The position numbers were made by a program, and so were the translations under genes. Shown piece after piece: positions 1 to 7,949 of a DNA stretch of 26,140 bases (position 1 is the first letter of the stretch; each line of letters opens with the position of its first letter). This DNA is from an uncultured beta proteobacterium (GTDB lineage: Bacteria > Pseudomonadota > Gammaproteobacteria > Burkholderiales > Burkholderiaceae): assembly GCA_903909925.1 (NCBI GenBank), contig CAIVXR010000064.1, positions 1-26,140 of the forward strand, given 5' to 3'. The notes beneath the pieces were generated by a model. It searched no databases. It was not told the DNA's origin and saw only the letters and a program-made list of their open reading frames with translations.

Positions 1-1149
1 GACAAAATGTTGCCCTACTTGCGTGAGCAGTTTGGTAATGCCGCATCCCGTAGTCATGCTTATGGCTGGGCTGCTGAAGAGGCAGTGGAGTGGGCGCGTT
101 CAGAAGTTGCGCAACTAGTTCATGCGGATCCACGAGAGATTGTATTTACCAGTGGCGCTACTGAAAGTATCAACCTGGCATTAAAAGGTGCAGCACATTT
201 TTATAAAGATCGTGGTAATCACATCATCACTATCAAGACCGAGCACAAAGCAACTTTGGATACCTGCCGCGAGCTAGAGCGCGAAGGTTTTGAAGTGACT
301 TACTTGGACGTATTGCCAAATGGCTTAATTGACTTTGCTCAGTTAGAGGCTGCAATGAAGCCTGGCACGATTTTGACTTCAGTAATGTATGTCAATAATG
401 AAATCGGTGTAATTCAAGATATTCCTGCTATTGGCGAATTGTGTCGCTCACGTGGTGTGATTTTACATGTAGATGCTGCACAAGCTACCGGTAAAGTCGA
501 AATCGATTTAGAGAAGGTCAAAGTAGATTTGATGAGTTTTTCTGCTCATAAGACTTATGGTCCTAAAGGGATTGGCGCATTGTTTGTGCGTCGTAAGCCC
601 CGTATTCGGATTGAAGCTCAGATTCATGGTGGTGGTCATGAGCGCGGTATGCGCTCAGGAACATTAGCTGTTCATCAAATTGTGGGTATGGGTGAGGCGT
701 TCCGTATTGCTCGTCTTGAGATGGCTGAAGGCAACAAACGCATTCGCGGATTACGTGATCGCCTGCTAGCTGGCTTGAAAGATATCGAAGAGGTTTATGT
801 CAACGGTGATATGGATCATCGTGTACCCCATAACCTGAACATCAGTTTTAACTATGTTGAAGGCGAATCGATGTTGATGGCTTTAAAAGACTTGGCCATC
901 TCATCTGGCTCAGCTTGTACATCAGCATCTTTGGAGCCTTCTTATGTATTGCGTGCCCTGGGCCGCAATGATGAATTAGCGCATAGCTCTATTCGTTTTA
1001 CGCTTGGTCGCTTCACAACCGAAGAAGAAGTAGATTTCACAATCAAATTGGTAAAAGAGAAGATCGCGAAGTTGCGTGAGCTCTCACCATTGTGGGAAAT
1101 GTTTAAAGACGGAGTCGACTTAAGTACGATTCAGTGGGCAGCACATTAA
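1..1149 (+). CDS. iscS: Cysteine desulfurase IscS (5' end outside window)
   Basis: This PLP-dependent enzyme removes sulfur from L-cysteine and passes it as a persulfide to the IscU scaffold. The reading frame is open from base 1 and lacks only the first roughly 20 residues of the family, so the true start lies upstream. Visible marks are the PLP lysine in the SAHKTYGPKG stretch (codon at 550-552), the mobile-loop cysteine in SSGSACTSASL, and the typical end SPLWEMFKDGVDL. Identity to proteobacterial IscS is very high throughout, which separates it from NifS and SufS. It is the first visible gene of the isc operon, 35 bases before iscU. An iscR regulator would be expected just upstream but is not in view. 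Confidence 0.98.
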   Translation, partial: DKMLPYLREQFGNAASRSHAYGWAAEEAVEWARSEVAQLVHADPREIVFTSGATESINLALKGAAHFYKDRGNHIITIKTEHKATLDTCRELEREGFEVTYLDVLPNGLIDFAQLEAAMKPGTILTSVMYVNNEIGVIQDIPAIGELCRSRGVILHVDAAQATGKVEIDLEKVKVDLMSFSAHKTYGPKGIGALFVRRKPRIRIEAQIHGGGHERGMRSGTLAVHQIVGMGEAFRIARLEMAEGNKRIRGLRDRLLAGLKDIEEVYVNGDMDHRVPHNLNISFNYVEGESMLMALKDLAISSGSACTSASLEPSYVLRALGRNDELAHSSIRFTLGRFTTEEEVDFTIKLVKEKIAKLRELSPLWEMFKDGVDLSTIQWAAH

Positions 1150-1184
1150 ATAATAATTAAATAAAGAAATAACGAGGGAATACC

Positions 1185-1571
1185 ATGGCTTATAGCGATA
1201 AAGTGATTGATCATTACGAAAATCCAAGAAATGTTGGCTCATTTGAGAAGGGCGACGAAAGCGTAGGCACCGGAATGGTTGGCGCACCTGCTTGCGGAGA
1301 CGTGATGAAATTACAAATCCGTGTAAACGATCAAGGCGTGATTGAAGACGCTAAGTTCAAGACCTATGGTTGTGGCTCAGCGATTGCATCATCTTCACTC
1401 GTTACTGAGTGGGTGAAGGGTAAAACTTTAGATCAAGCTTTAGAGATTAAGAATTCTCTGATTGCGCAAGAGTTGGCTTTGCCACCTGTGAAAATTCACT
1501 GCTCAATCTTGGCTGAAGATGCTATTAAAGCAGCCGTCGCTGATTACAAAGAAAAACATCCAGCGGTATAA
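1185..1571 (+). CDS. iscU: Iron-sulfur cluster scaffold protein IscU
   Basis: IscU is the scaffold on which [2Fe-2S] clusters are built from sulfur supplied by IscS, before transfer by HscA/HscB. At 128 residues it matches the usual length. The three cluster cysteines C37, C63 and C106 are present, with the conserved D39 and H105. The LPPVK motif recognised by the HscA chaperone is at residues 99-103, directly before the third cysteine. The start codon follows a GAGGGA-type ribosome site at about 1174-1179. It lies between iscS and iscA in the standard isc order. Confidence 0.98.
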   Translation: MAYSDKVIDHYENPRNVGSFEKGDESVGTGMVGAPACGDVMKLQIRVNDQGVIEDAKFKTYGCGSAIASSSLVTEWVKGKTLDQALEIKNSLIAQELALPPVKIHCSILAEDAIKAAVADYKEKHPAV

Positions 1572-1581
1572 AGACAAAATT

Positions 1582-1905
1582 ATGGCAATCACCCTAACCG
1601 ACAAAGCAGCTGCACACGTCAACCGTAATTTAGAAAAGCGCGGCAAAGGCTGTGGTTTGCGTTTAGGTGTTCGCACTACTGGCTGCTCTGGCTTGGCTTA
1701 TCAATTGGAGTATGTTGATGAGCCAGCACCCGAGGATCAAGTATTTGAGTCTAATGGTGTCAAAGTATTTATTGATCCAAAGAGCTTGGCTTATTTGGAT
1801 GGAACAGAGCTAGACTTTGTACGTGAGGGTTTGAACGAAGGGTTTAAGTTTCAAAATCCAAACGTAAAAGATGAGTGTGGTTGTGGCGAATCTTTCCGCG
1901 TCTGA
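1582..1905 (+). CDS. iscA: A-type Fe-S carrier IscA
   Basis: IscA is an A-type carrier that binds iron or a cluster and helps deliver [4Fe-4S] clusters to target enzymes. The ATG at 1582 gives 107 residues, exactly the usual length. An in-frame ATG at 1519 lies inside iscU and would add 21 residues with no family counterpart, so it was not chosen. The three cluster cysteines are C35 in TTGCSGLAY and C99 and C101 in the DECGCGESF tail. The gene starts 10 bases after the iscU stop, and its last 35 bases are shared with the start of hscB. Confidence 0.97.
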   Translation: MAITLTDKAAAHVNRNLEKRGKGCGLRLGVRTTGCSGLAYQLEYVDEPAPEDQVFESNGVKVFIDPKSLAYLDGTELDFVREGLNEGFKFQNPNVKDECGCGESFRV

Positions 1906-2410
1906 CGATTACTTTCGCTTCTTTGGACTAAACCAGCAATTCAAAATCGATTTGCCTGCCCTAGATCAGGCTTATCTAGCGATTCAGAAAGAAGTGCATC
2001 CTGATCGCCATGCACGGGGCAGTGATACAGAGCAACGCCTTGCCATGCAAATGGCTACATTGGCGAACACGGCATTTCAAACCCTTAAGAACCCGGTGCA
2101 ACGTGGTTTATATATTTGTCAGTTACATGGTGTAGATGCCAAACTAGAAACGAATACTGCGATGCCAGCTGCTTTTCTCATGAAACAGATGGAATGGCGC
2201 GAAAGTTTAGATGAGCAAGCTGAAGATTTAGCTGCTTTAGAAAAGCTAATGGATGAAGTTGAAGCTTCAAAGCAAGATACTCTGACTGAAATAGCTCAAG
2301 CAATTGATGGCGCTAAAAATTATCAACGCGCTGCTGAGCTTCTCAGGGGTTTACTCTTTATTGATAAGTTTGCTTGCGAGCTTGACGATGCTATTGCGGC
2401 TTTGGCCTAG
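1871..2410 (+). CDS. hscB: Fe-S assembly J-domain co-chaperone HscB
   Basis: HscB is the J-type partner that brings cluster-loaded IscU to HscA and stimulates HscA ATPase activity. The 179-residue protein has an N-terminal J domain with the essential HPD tripeptide at residues 43-45. A C-terminal three-helix domain (about 95-179) is the part that binds IscU in homologues. The chosen ATG overlaps the end of iscA by 35 bases. Homology to other HscB proteins begins only near residue 13, so a slightly later start cannot be excluded. Gene order iscA-hscB-hscA supports the call. Confidence 0.95.
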   Translation: MSVVVANLSASDDYFRFFGLNQQFKIDLPALDQAYLAIQKEVHPDRHARGSDTEQRLAMQMATLANTAFQTLKNPVQRGLYICQLHGVDAKLETNTAMPAAFLMKQMEWRESLDEQAEDLAALEKLMDEVEASKQDTLTEIAQAIDGAKNYQRAAELLRGLLFIDKFACELDDAIAALA

Positions 2411-2437
2411 CCTACGCAGAAATTAAATCTTAACTCT

Positions 2438-4303
2438 ATGGCCTTATTACAAATCTCCGAACCTGGTAAATCCTTGGCGCCCCATCAGCGCCGTATTGCT
2501 GTCGGTATTGATTTAGGGACCACTAATTCGCTCGTTGCTATTGTGCGCGATGCTCTGCCTAAGGTGCTACCTGATTCTCAGGGAAGAGAATTACTGCCAT
2601 CCGTTGTGCGCTATCTGCCAAATGGTAGAACCCAAGCTGGCTTTGAGGCTCTCGAGAGTGTGGTGCTTGATCCAAAGAACACGATTGTTTCTGTGAAACG
2701 TTTTATGGGTCGAGGCATACAAGATGTTGAGCATATTGAGAGTGCTCCATATGACTTTGTTGATCAACCCGGCATGCTCAAACTCAGAACAGTTGCAGGC
2801 GATAAGAGCCCAATTGAAGTTTCTGCCGAGATCTTGGCACGTTTACGCCAGTTGGCTGAAGACTCGGTTAATGACGACATTGTTGGTGCTGTAATTACTG
2901 TGCCCGCTTATTTTGATGATGCACAGCGTCAAGCTACTAAAGATGCCGCCAAGTTAGCCGGTATTGAGGTGCTCAGACTGTTGAACGAGCCTACTGCAGC
3001 TGCAATTGCCTATGGTTTAGATAATGCCTCTGAAGGTATTTATGCTGTTTATGACTTGGGTGGTGGAACCTTCGATATCTCTATTCTCAAAATGAGTAAG
3101 GGCGTATTTGAAGTGCTTTCAACTGGCGGCGATTCTGCTCTAGGTGGCGATGACTTTGATCACCGCTTATATTGCTGGGTAATCGAGCAGGCAAAACTAG
3201 CGCCTTTATCGATTCATGATCATCGAACTCTATTACTGGCATGCAAACGGGCTAAAGAGTTGCTGAGCCATAACCCATTAGCCCGTGTTCATGAAACTCT
3301 AGCAGACGGTACTGTAGTCAATGTTGGTGTTAGTCAAGCGCAGTTCTTTGAGATTACTCAAAATCTCGTTACTAAGACCTTAACGGCCTGTAAAAAAGCT
3401 CTGCGTGATGCTGGTTTGAAGGCTGAGGATGTAAAGGGTGTAGTAATGGTGGGCGGCTCTACTCGTATCCCTAGCGTACAGCGTGCCGTAGGCGAGTTAT
3501 TTGGAACACAGCCACTCAATAATTTAAATCCAGATCAAGTCGTTGCACTCGGTGCTGCGATGCAAGCTGATCTATTAGCTGGCAATCAAAGCAAAGATGA
3601 TGAATGGCTCCTATTGGACGTTATTCCACTCTCTTTAGGCATTGAAATGATGGGTGGCTTAGTCGAAAAGATTATTCCACGTAATACACCGATTCCAGTA
3701 GCTAGAGCGCAAGAATTTACAACCTTTAAAGATGGTCAGACCGTATTAGCTATCCAGGTAGTACAGGGCGAGCGTGAGCTTGCGCAAGATTGCCGTTCTT
3801 TAGGTAAGTTTGAGTTACGTGGTATCCCAGGCATGGCTGCAGGTGCAGCGCGTATTCGGGTGACGTTTCAGGTAGATGCAGATGGCCTATTGTCTGTTAG
3901 CGCCATGGAGCAAGGCTCTGGAGCTCAGGCTTCAATTGATATTAAGCCCTCGTATGGCTTAACAGATTCTGAGATTACACGCATGTTGCAAGATGGCTTT
4001 GCATCAGCCAAAGAAGATCTCTTAGCTAGATCATTACGTGAAGAGCAAGTGAATGCACAGCGTTTGTTAGATGCCGTACAAACCGCCTTAAGTAGTGATC
4101 GAGCACTATTAAATAAAGCAGAGCAGGTTGCGATTGATCAAGAGATGGCAACTTTACAAAAGATTCTGAATGAAGCAACAGACAGCGATGTTGTACGTAA
4201 GGCGGTTGATCATGCAGCTAAGGCTACCGATGAGTTTGCACAAATGCGTATGAATGCCAGTATTCAGAAGGCGTTATCCGGTAAAAATGTTGCAGAGATC
4301 TGA
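2438..4303 (+). CDS. hscA: Hsp70-type Fe-S assembly chaperone HscA
   Basis: HscA is a specialised DnaK homologue that binds the LPPVK motif of IscU and uses ATP to promote cluster release. The 621-residue length fits the family (about 616-620). The nucleotide-binding domain shows GIDLGTTNS at about residues 23-31, a second phosphate loop in YDLGGGTFDIS, and VVMVGGSTRIP before the linker. The substrate-binding domain and helical lid follow. The extra N-terminal tail before GIDLGTTNS is typical of HscA and not of DnaK. No grpE or dnaJ is nearby, as expected for this dedicated system. Confidence 0.97.
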   Translation: MALLQISEPGKSLAPHQRRIAVGIDLGTTNSLVAIVRDALPKVLPDSQGRELLPSVVRYLPNGRTQAGFEALESVVLDPKNTIVSVKRFMGRGIQDVEHIESAPYDFVDQPGMLKLRTVAGDKSPIEVSAEILARLRQLAEDSVNDDIVGAVITVPAYFDDAQRQATKDAAKLAGIEVLRLLNEPTAAAIAYGLDNASEGIYAVYDLGGGTFDISILKMSKGVFEVLSTGGDSALGGDDFDHRLYCWVIEQAKLAPLSIHDHRTLLLACKRAKELLSHNPLARVHETLADGTVVNVGVSQAQFFEITQNLVTKTLTACKKALRDAGLKAEDVKGVVMVGGSTRIPSVQRAVGELFGTQPLNNLNPDQVVALGAAMQADLLAGNQSKDDEWLLLDVIPLSLGIEMMGGLVEKIIPRNTPIPVARAQEFTTFKDGQTVLAIQVVQGERELAQDCRSLGKFELRGIPGMAAGAARIRVTFQVDADGLLSVSAMEQGSGAQASIDIKPSYGLTDSEITRMLQDGFASAKEDLLARSLREEQVNAQRLLDAVQTALSSDRALLNKAEQVAIDQEMATLQKILNEATDSDVVRKAVDHAAKATDEFAQMRMNASIQKALSGKNVAEI

Positions 4304-4347
4304 AAAAAATAAATACACAATCCACATTCTATAAATAGAAAAGAATC

Positions 4348-4686
4348 ATGACTCAAATCGTTGTATTACCTCATAGTGAGTATTGTCCAGAAGGCGCTGT
4401 AGTTGAAGTGACGCCAGGCACATCGATTTGTGAAGCGCTGTTAGAGAATGACATTCCAATTGAGCATGCTTGCGATATGGTTTGTGCTTGCACTACTTGT
4501 CATGTGATTGTGAAGGAGGGCGGCCAGAGCCTCAATGCACCCGATGAGAACGAAGAAGATATGCTTGATCGCGCTTGGGGTCTGAACCCGCAATCACGTC
4601 TATCCTGCCAAGCAATTGTTGCTAAACAAGATTTAGTGATTGAGATACCCAAATACTCAATTAACCACGCCAAAGAGAATCATTGA
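4348..4686 (+). CDS. fdx: [2Fe-2S] ferredoxin of the ISC system
   Basis: This is the adrenodoxin-type ferredoxin that supplies electrons during cluster assembly on IscU. The 112 residues carry the C-x5-C-x2-C pattern at C42, C48 and C51, and the fourth ligand C87, the same positions as in the enterobacterial protein. It is the last gene of the visible isc operon. The small iscX gene that often follows fdx in enterobacteria is not found here; the next bases hold only a ten-codon open frame and then a terminator. Confidence 0.97.
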   Translation: MTQIVVLPHSEYCPEGAVVEVTPGTSICEALLENDIPIEHACDMVCACTTCHVIVKEGGQSLNAPDENEEDMLDRAWGLNPQSRLSCQAIVAKQDLVIEIPKYSINHAKENH

Positions 4687-4731
4687 TGCACCAAAATGAA
4701 GCAAATTGGTCTTGAAACATGCAAATAGTAA

Positions 4732-4836
4732 AAAAGAGAGTATTTGAGAAGATTAGTATGAACTTGTAGTTTGTTCTTTAAGTCTTACCTCCAAAAGTCT
4801 CTTTTAAGCCATCCTTCGGGATGGCTTTTTCTTTTT
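4732..4836 (+). ncRNA. Possible 3'-UTR-derived small RNA after fdx
   Basis: An 8-base run at 4732-4739 (AAAAGAGA) can pair perfectly with 4798-4805 (TCTCTTTT), closing a 58-base domain. Inside it, AACT/AGTT (4761-4764 with 4768-4771) can form a small hairpin, and a CCTCC sequence (4788-4792) that could pair with ribosome-binding sites lies unpaired nearby. The domain abuts an intrinsic terminator, the usual 3' end of a small RNA. No convincing promoter was found, so a processed 3' UTR is as likely as an independent gene. This is inference from structure only. Confidence 0.25.
4807..4836 (+). terminator. Rho-independent terminator of the isc operon
   Basis: AGCCATCC (4807-4814) and GGATGGCT (4819-4826) form a perfect 8-bp stem closed by a TTCG tetraloop, followed by a T-rich run to about 4836. 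The stable loop and T-tract make this a textbook intrinsic terminator after fdx. Confidence 0.93.
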
Positions 4837-4887
4837 CCAAGATGGAGTGATGATTTCAATGCATAGCTTCAGTAGTGCGTGATTGTC

Positions 4888-4934
4888 GAATAACTCAGTG
4901 GATGGTTGCCTTAATCTTTTCGAGGCAGTTATTC
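4888..4934 (+). repeat. Bulged inverted repeat upstream of the SDH-like operon
   Basis: GAATAAC (4888-4894) pairs with GTTATTC (4928-4934), and TGCCT (4907-4911) pairs with AGGCA (4923-4927). The two arms are contiguous on the 3' side and separated by a 12-base bulge on the 5' side. No T-run follows, so it is not a terminator. It ends about 60 bases before the -10 box and could be an upstream regulatory element, but no known factor is recognised. Confidence 0.4.
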
Positions 4935-4996
4935 ACTCCCATTGGTTTGCAAGACCAAGCGGTTTTGCGTAAGAGACCAGATTTCAATTGCGTCCA

Positions 4997-5002
4997 TATA
5001 AT
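4997..5002 (+). promoter_or_regulatory. Perfect -10 box just before the sdhB-like ATG
   Basis: TATAAT is an exact match to the sigma-70 -10 consensus. It is followed by six bases and then the ATG at 5009, so transcription would start at or beside the start codon. No good -35 hexamer is seen at 16-18 bases upstream (the best matches only half the consensus), so an activator or another upstream start may be needed. Confidence 0.5.
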
Positions 5003-5008
5003 AAGGAT

Positions 5009-5740
5009 ATGGCAAATACTGATCTCAAAGTAAGAGTTTGGCGCGGTGCCCAAGAGGGCGAGTTCGTTGAATACTTAGTTCCACGCAATCCTAATCAGAC
5101 GGTTTTGGATGTGGTTACCTATGTCCAAAGGAAACTAGACCCTACCTTAAGCTATCGCTTTGCCTGCCGTGTCGGAATGTGTGGCTCATGTGCTATGACT
5201 GTGAATGGAGTAGCGCGTTGGACTTGCCGAACTCATGTGTCTCAAATTCTGCAAGATGATACTTTAGAGATCGCTCCATTAAATAATTTACCGGTTATTA
5301 AAGATCTCGCAACCGATATGCGCGAGTTCTTTAATAAGTGGAAGGGCGCGGTTGGGTTTTTTAAGGGTGACAAGACGCGTCATGATGATTTTGCAAAAGT
5401 GCCTCCAGAGTCTGAAGAGCGGCAATTGGCAAATGCTGGCATTGAATGTATTGGTTGTGGTGTTTGTTATGCATCGTGTGAGGTCGTTGAGTCAAGACCC
5501 AGCTATCTCGGTCCCGCAGCACTTAATCGAGCATGGACTCTAACAAATGATGTGAGAGATATTCAACAGTTAGAGCGTATGCGTGCTGTAGCGGGTGATG
5601 CAGGCTGCCATGCTTGCCATTCACAAGGCTCTTGCACTGAAGCTTGTCCTAAAGCTATTTCGCCTACTGCAAGTATTGCTGGGCTTAAAAAGTTAGTTGC
5701 TAGAGCTGCAGTCCGAGGGAGCAAGTGGGGCAAGCTATGA
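5009..5740 (+). CDS. Succinate dehydrogenase/fumarate reductase Fe-S subunit
   Basis: This SdhB/FrdB-type subunit carries electrons between the flavoprotein and the membrane quinone site. In 243 residues it has all ligands for three clusters: [2Fe-2S] C53, C58, C61, C73; [4Fe-4S] C147, C150, C153 with C213; and [3Fe-4S] C157, C203, C209. The second site of the [2Fe-2S] motif is Cys, not the Asp seen in enterobacterial SdhB. The motif reads SCEVV where many homologues have SCP. The ATG at 5009 was preferred because homology begins there; its AAGGA lies only one base away. An in-frame TTG at 4988 would add seven residues. Its last four bases (ATGA) overlap the next gene. Probably a paralogue of a housekeeping sdhB elsewhere. 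Confidence 0.9.
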   Translation: MANTDLKVRVWRGAQEGEFVEYLVPRNPNQTVLDVVTYVQRKLDPTLSYRFACRVGMCGSCAMTVNGVARWTCRTHVSQILQDDTLEIAPLNNLPVIKDLATDMREFFNKWKGAVGFFKGDKTRHDDFAKVPPESEERQLANAGIECIGCGVCYASCEVVESRPSYLGPAALNRAWTLTNDVRDIQQLERMRAVAGDAGCHACHSQGSCTEACPKAISPTASIAGLKKLVARAAVRGSKWGKL

Positions 5741-6087
5741 ACCCAGCAGTGCTGCAGGCTAAGCTCTGGTATGCCCAAAGAATCAGTGCCATGGTGCTTG
5801 GTATTTGTGTCGCGGTTCACTTAGTAATTATTTTTTATGCCATCAGGGGTGGCGTTACTGCCCAAGAAATTTTAGGGCGCACCCAGGGTAATGTGTCTTT
5901 TGCTATTTTTTATGAAATTTTTGTCCTAGCTTGCTTTGTTCACGCTCCAATTGGCATCAGTAATATATTGCAGGAGACTTTTCCAAAGAGTGGATTGGCT
6001 AGACCTCTGTCTTGGATCTTGGCTTTGCTGATTTTGATTCTTGGCACTACTGCTGTTGTTGGTGTTTTTACAGGCGGTCAGTCATGA
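5737..6087 (+). CDS. SDH/FRD membrane anchor subunit, first
   Basis: A 116-residue membrane protein with three predicted helices (about 16-36, 55-77 and 91-111), the size of one anchor of a type with two small anchors. It has the SdhC/D-like pattern QRISAMVLG followed by H28, and a second His (H69) in the next helix, both possible heme b ligands. The ATG at 5737 overlaps the stop of the Fe-S subunit gene (ATGA) and has GGGG six bases upstream. A GTG at 5725 in frame is possible but less well placed. Its position between the Fe-S subunit and the second anchor supports the role more strongly than the sequence does. Confidence 0.78.
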   Translation: MNPAVLQAKLWYAQRISAMVLGICVAVHLVIIFYAIRGGVTAQEILGRTQGNVSFAIFYEIFVLACFVHAPIGISNILQETFPKSGLARPLSWILALLILILGTTAVVGVFTGGQS

Positions 6088-6443
6088 GCTCTAGACCAAA
6101 ATTAGATTACCGCGCAAAAAGCCATTTATCGTATTTTGCATATGCATCCCACCGCTTCTCTGGCCTGTTATTAGCGTGCTTTATTCCACTTCACTTTCTG
6201 ATGTTGTCCCAATCTTTGCGTGGTGCTCAAGGTTTTGGGCAATCTCTGGCATTAACGGATATCTGGGTATTCAAGTTTGGAGAATGGGCTTTAGTTATTT
6301 TGCTAGCAGTTCATTTGACTGGCGGTTTACGTCTCTTAATCATTGAATTTGGGCCATGGAATGGACTGCGGAAGGGTTGGATACAGCTTTCTACTTTGTT
6401 TGGTATAGCTTGTGGACTCTTATTCTTATATTTTGCTAATTGA
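6084..6443 (+). CDS. SDH/FRD membrane anchor subunit, second
   Basis: A 119-residue protein with three predicted membrane helices (about 24-44, 66-88 and 100-118). The sequence SHRFSGLLL, then H37, and AVHLTGGLRLL with H77, follow the SdhC-family pattern in which Ser and Arg face the quinone site and His binds heme b. The ATG at 6084 shares ATGA with the previous stop. An in-frame upstream start at 6012 lies inside the first anchor gene and was rejected. Together the two anchors would fix the complex to the inner membrane and connect it to ubiquinone or another quinone. Confidence 0.8.
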   Translation: MSSRPKLDYRAKSHLSYFAYASHRFSGLLLACFIPLHFLMLSQSLRGAQGFGQSLALTDIWVFKFGEWALVILLAVHLTGGLRLLIIEFGPWNGLRKGWIQLSTLFGIACGLLFLYFAN

Positions 6444-6453
6444 TTAGGTTGAT

Positions 6454-7329
6454 ATGCAATTACAAATGAACTTAGTTGAAGAGGCTTGTAAAGAGCTCTA
6501 CATTCGCGCTCTTAAAGTGCTGCCTGATGACATCAAGGCTGGGATTAATCGGCTAGATAAAGCTGAGACCGACTCACGTGCTCAAGTGGTTTTAAAAACG
6601 ATGATTACTAATATCTCAGTAGCAGAGCGCGAAGATAATCTCCTTTGTCAAGATACTGGTCTTCCAATTTATAACGTCAAGATCGGTAGCAATGTGCAAT
6701 TTGATGGTATGGCATTAAAGGCTGCGATTCGTCAAGGTTGTGAACGTGCTACTAAAGAGTACCCCCTCAGATCTTCCGTTGTACATCCGATTACCCGAAA
6801 AAATAATCACACTTCGTGCGGCATTGATATGCCAGCAATTCATATTGATTTCTTTGATGATGCGGAGTCTGTAGAAATTGAGATGGTGCCAAAGGGGAGC
6901 GGTTCAGAGAACAATTCTTTTTTAAAGATGGCCATTCCTGCAGATGGCATTAATGGTATTAAAGCGTTTGTGATTGAGAGTGTTGTATCGGCTGGCGGCA
7001 AGACTTGTCCACCAACAATTGTGGGTGTTGGTATTGGTGGTACGTCTGATCAGTGCGTAGCTATGGCCAAGCGGGCAGCAACTCGTGAGCTTGGAAGTGC
7101 ATGTAGTGATGAAGAGGGTGCCAAGCTTGAGAAAGAGCTGAGCGCCGCAGTCAATCAACTGGGTATTGGCCCACAAGGGCTTGGTGGCGATGGAACAGCG
7201 TTTGCAGTGCAGGTTGAGCTAGCGCATACCCATATCACCATGAACCCTGTGGCGGTCAATATGCAGTGCCATTCGGCTCGTAGAGCTCGTGCTACTTTTA
7301 CGCCTTCTGGTGTGAGCTACGGATTCTAG
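6454..7329 (+). CDS. Class I fumarase/tartrate dehydratase, alpha subunit
   Basis: This is the catalytic N-terminal-type subunit of an oxygen-sensitive [4Fe-4S] hydro-lyase (TtdA/MmcB-like, 291 residues). It interconverts fumarate and L-malate, or dehydrates tartrate in close relatives. The three cluster cysteines are C65 in CQDTGLP, C122 in SCGIDMP and C185 in TCPPTIV. The fourth iron site is left for substrate. The start follows a weak TAGG five bases upstream and comes 10 bases after the second anchor gene. Placement among SDH-type genes favours fumarate/malate over tartrate, but the sequence alone does not fix the substrate. Confidence 0.88.
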   Translation: MQLQMNLVEEACKELYIRALKVLPDDIKAGINRLDKAETDSRAQVVLKTMITNISVAEREDNLLCQDTGLPIYNVKIGSNVQFDGMALKAAIRQGCERATKEYPLRSSVVHPITRKNNHTSCGIDMPAIHIDFFDDAESVEIEMVPKGSGSENNSFLKMAIPADGINGIKAFVIESVVSAGGKTCPPTIVGVGIGGTSDQCVAMAKRAATRELGSACSDEEGAKLEKELSAAVNQLGIGPQGLGGDGTAFAVQVELAHTHITMNPVAVNMQCHSARRARATFTPSGVSYGF

Positions 7330-7337
7330 GTAAGCGG

Positions 7338-7949
7338 ATGGCTCATTACAACCTGACAACTCCAGTGAATGAAGAAGATATTCGCAAACTTCGCATTAAC
7401 GATACAGTGACTTTGCAAAGTACCTTGTTTGGTATTCGAGATGCGACGCAAATTCAGATGTTCGATCATGATCGTAAGACTCGCTTTGATCTGAATGGTC
7501 ATGCAGTTATTCATACGGCACCTAATGTTCGTAAAGTTACTATCAGTAAAGAATTTCCTGCTGGCTATGAGCCAATCTGTATAGGCACCACTACTTCAGA
7601 TCGCATGGAGCGTTTCACTCGCCCTTTGATGACGCAAAATGGGGTGCGTATGATTGTTGGCAAAGGCGGTATGCGTGAAGGGTCTGCACAAGCATTTCAG
7701 GATCTTGGCGGGGTATATTTAGCCATCATTGGTGGAACCGCTGCGCTGGAAACTACTTGGATAGAGCAAATTGAAGATGTTGATATGGATGATCTCAATC
7801 CAGAGTCGCTCTGGCGTTTCAAGATTAAGGATTTTGGCCCATTGTTAGTCGCAATGGATAGTCATGGTGCTAGTATTTATCAGGAAGTAAAGAGTGATGT
7901 GGCGCTGAAAAAAGAAGCTGTACTCAAAAGTCTTGGAATTACTTCATGA
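7338..7949 (+). CDS. Class I fumarase/tartrate dehydratase, beta subunit
   Basis: The 203-residue protein matches the C-terminal domain of class I fumarases and the TtdB subunit, which forms part of the substrate pocket. The segment TAPNVRKVTISKEF and the motif IGTTTSDRMERFT, followed by GKGGM, are typical of the family. It starts eight bases after the alpha subunit gene and ends in an ATGA overlap with the flavoprotein gene, so alpha, beta and flavoprotein are almost certainly translated from one message. The split into two genes resembles TtdAB or MmcBC, unlike the single-chain FumA. Confidence 0.88.
   Translation: MAHYNLTTPVNEEDIRKLRINDTVTLQSTLFGIRDATQIQMFDHDRKTRFDLNGHAVIHTAPNVRKVTISKEFPAGYEPICIGTTTSDRMERFTRPLMTQNGVRMIVGKGGMREGSAQAFQDLGGVYLAIIGGTAALETTWIEQIEDVDMDDLNPESLWRFKIKDFGPLLVAMDSHGASIYQEVKSDVALKKEAVLKSLGITS

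Larger units (their letters stand above)
4687..5008. other. Gene-free stretch between isc and the SDH-like operon
   Basis: No protein-coding gene or tRNA is visible in these 322 bases. In order, the stretch holds an AT-rich segment (4687-4805) that may be an isc 3' untranslated region or small RNA, a strong terminator (about 4807-4836), a bulged hairpin (4888-4934), and a perfect TATAAT at 4997-5002 next to the ATG at 5009. Each is described separately. Confidence 0.7.

Noticed and set aside
4696..4728. Ten-codon open frame after fdx, considered as an iscX remnant
   Set aside because: Ten codons with no resemblance to IscX and no good ribosome site; treated as non-coding.
4687..5008. tRNA or 6S RNA in the gene-free stretch
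   Set aside because: No cloverleaf, T-loop GTTC context with CCA-side pairing, or 6S central bubble could be formed; only the terminator and short hairpins hold up.
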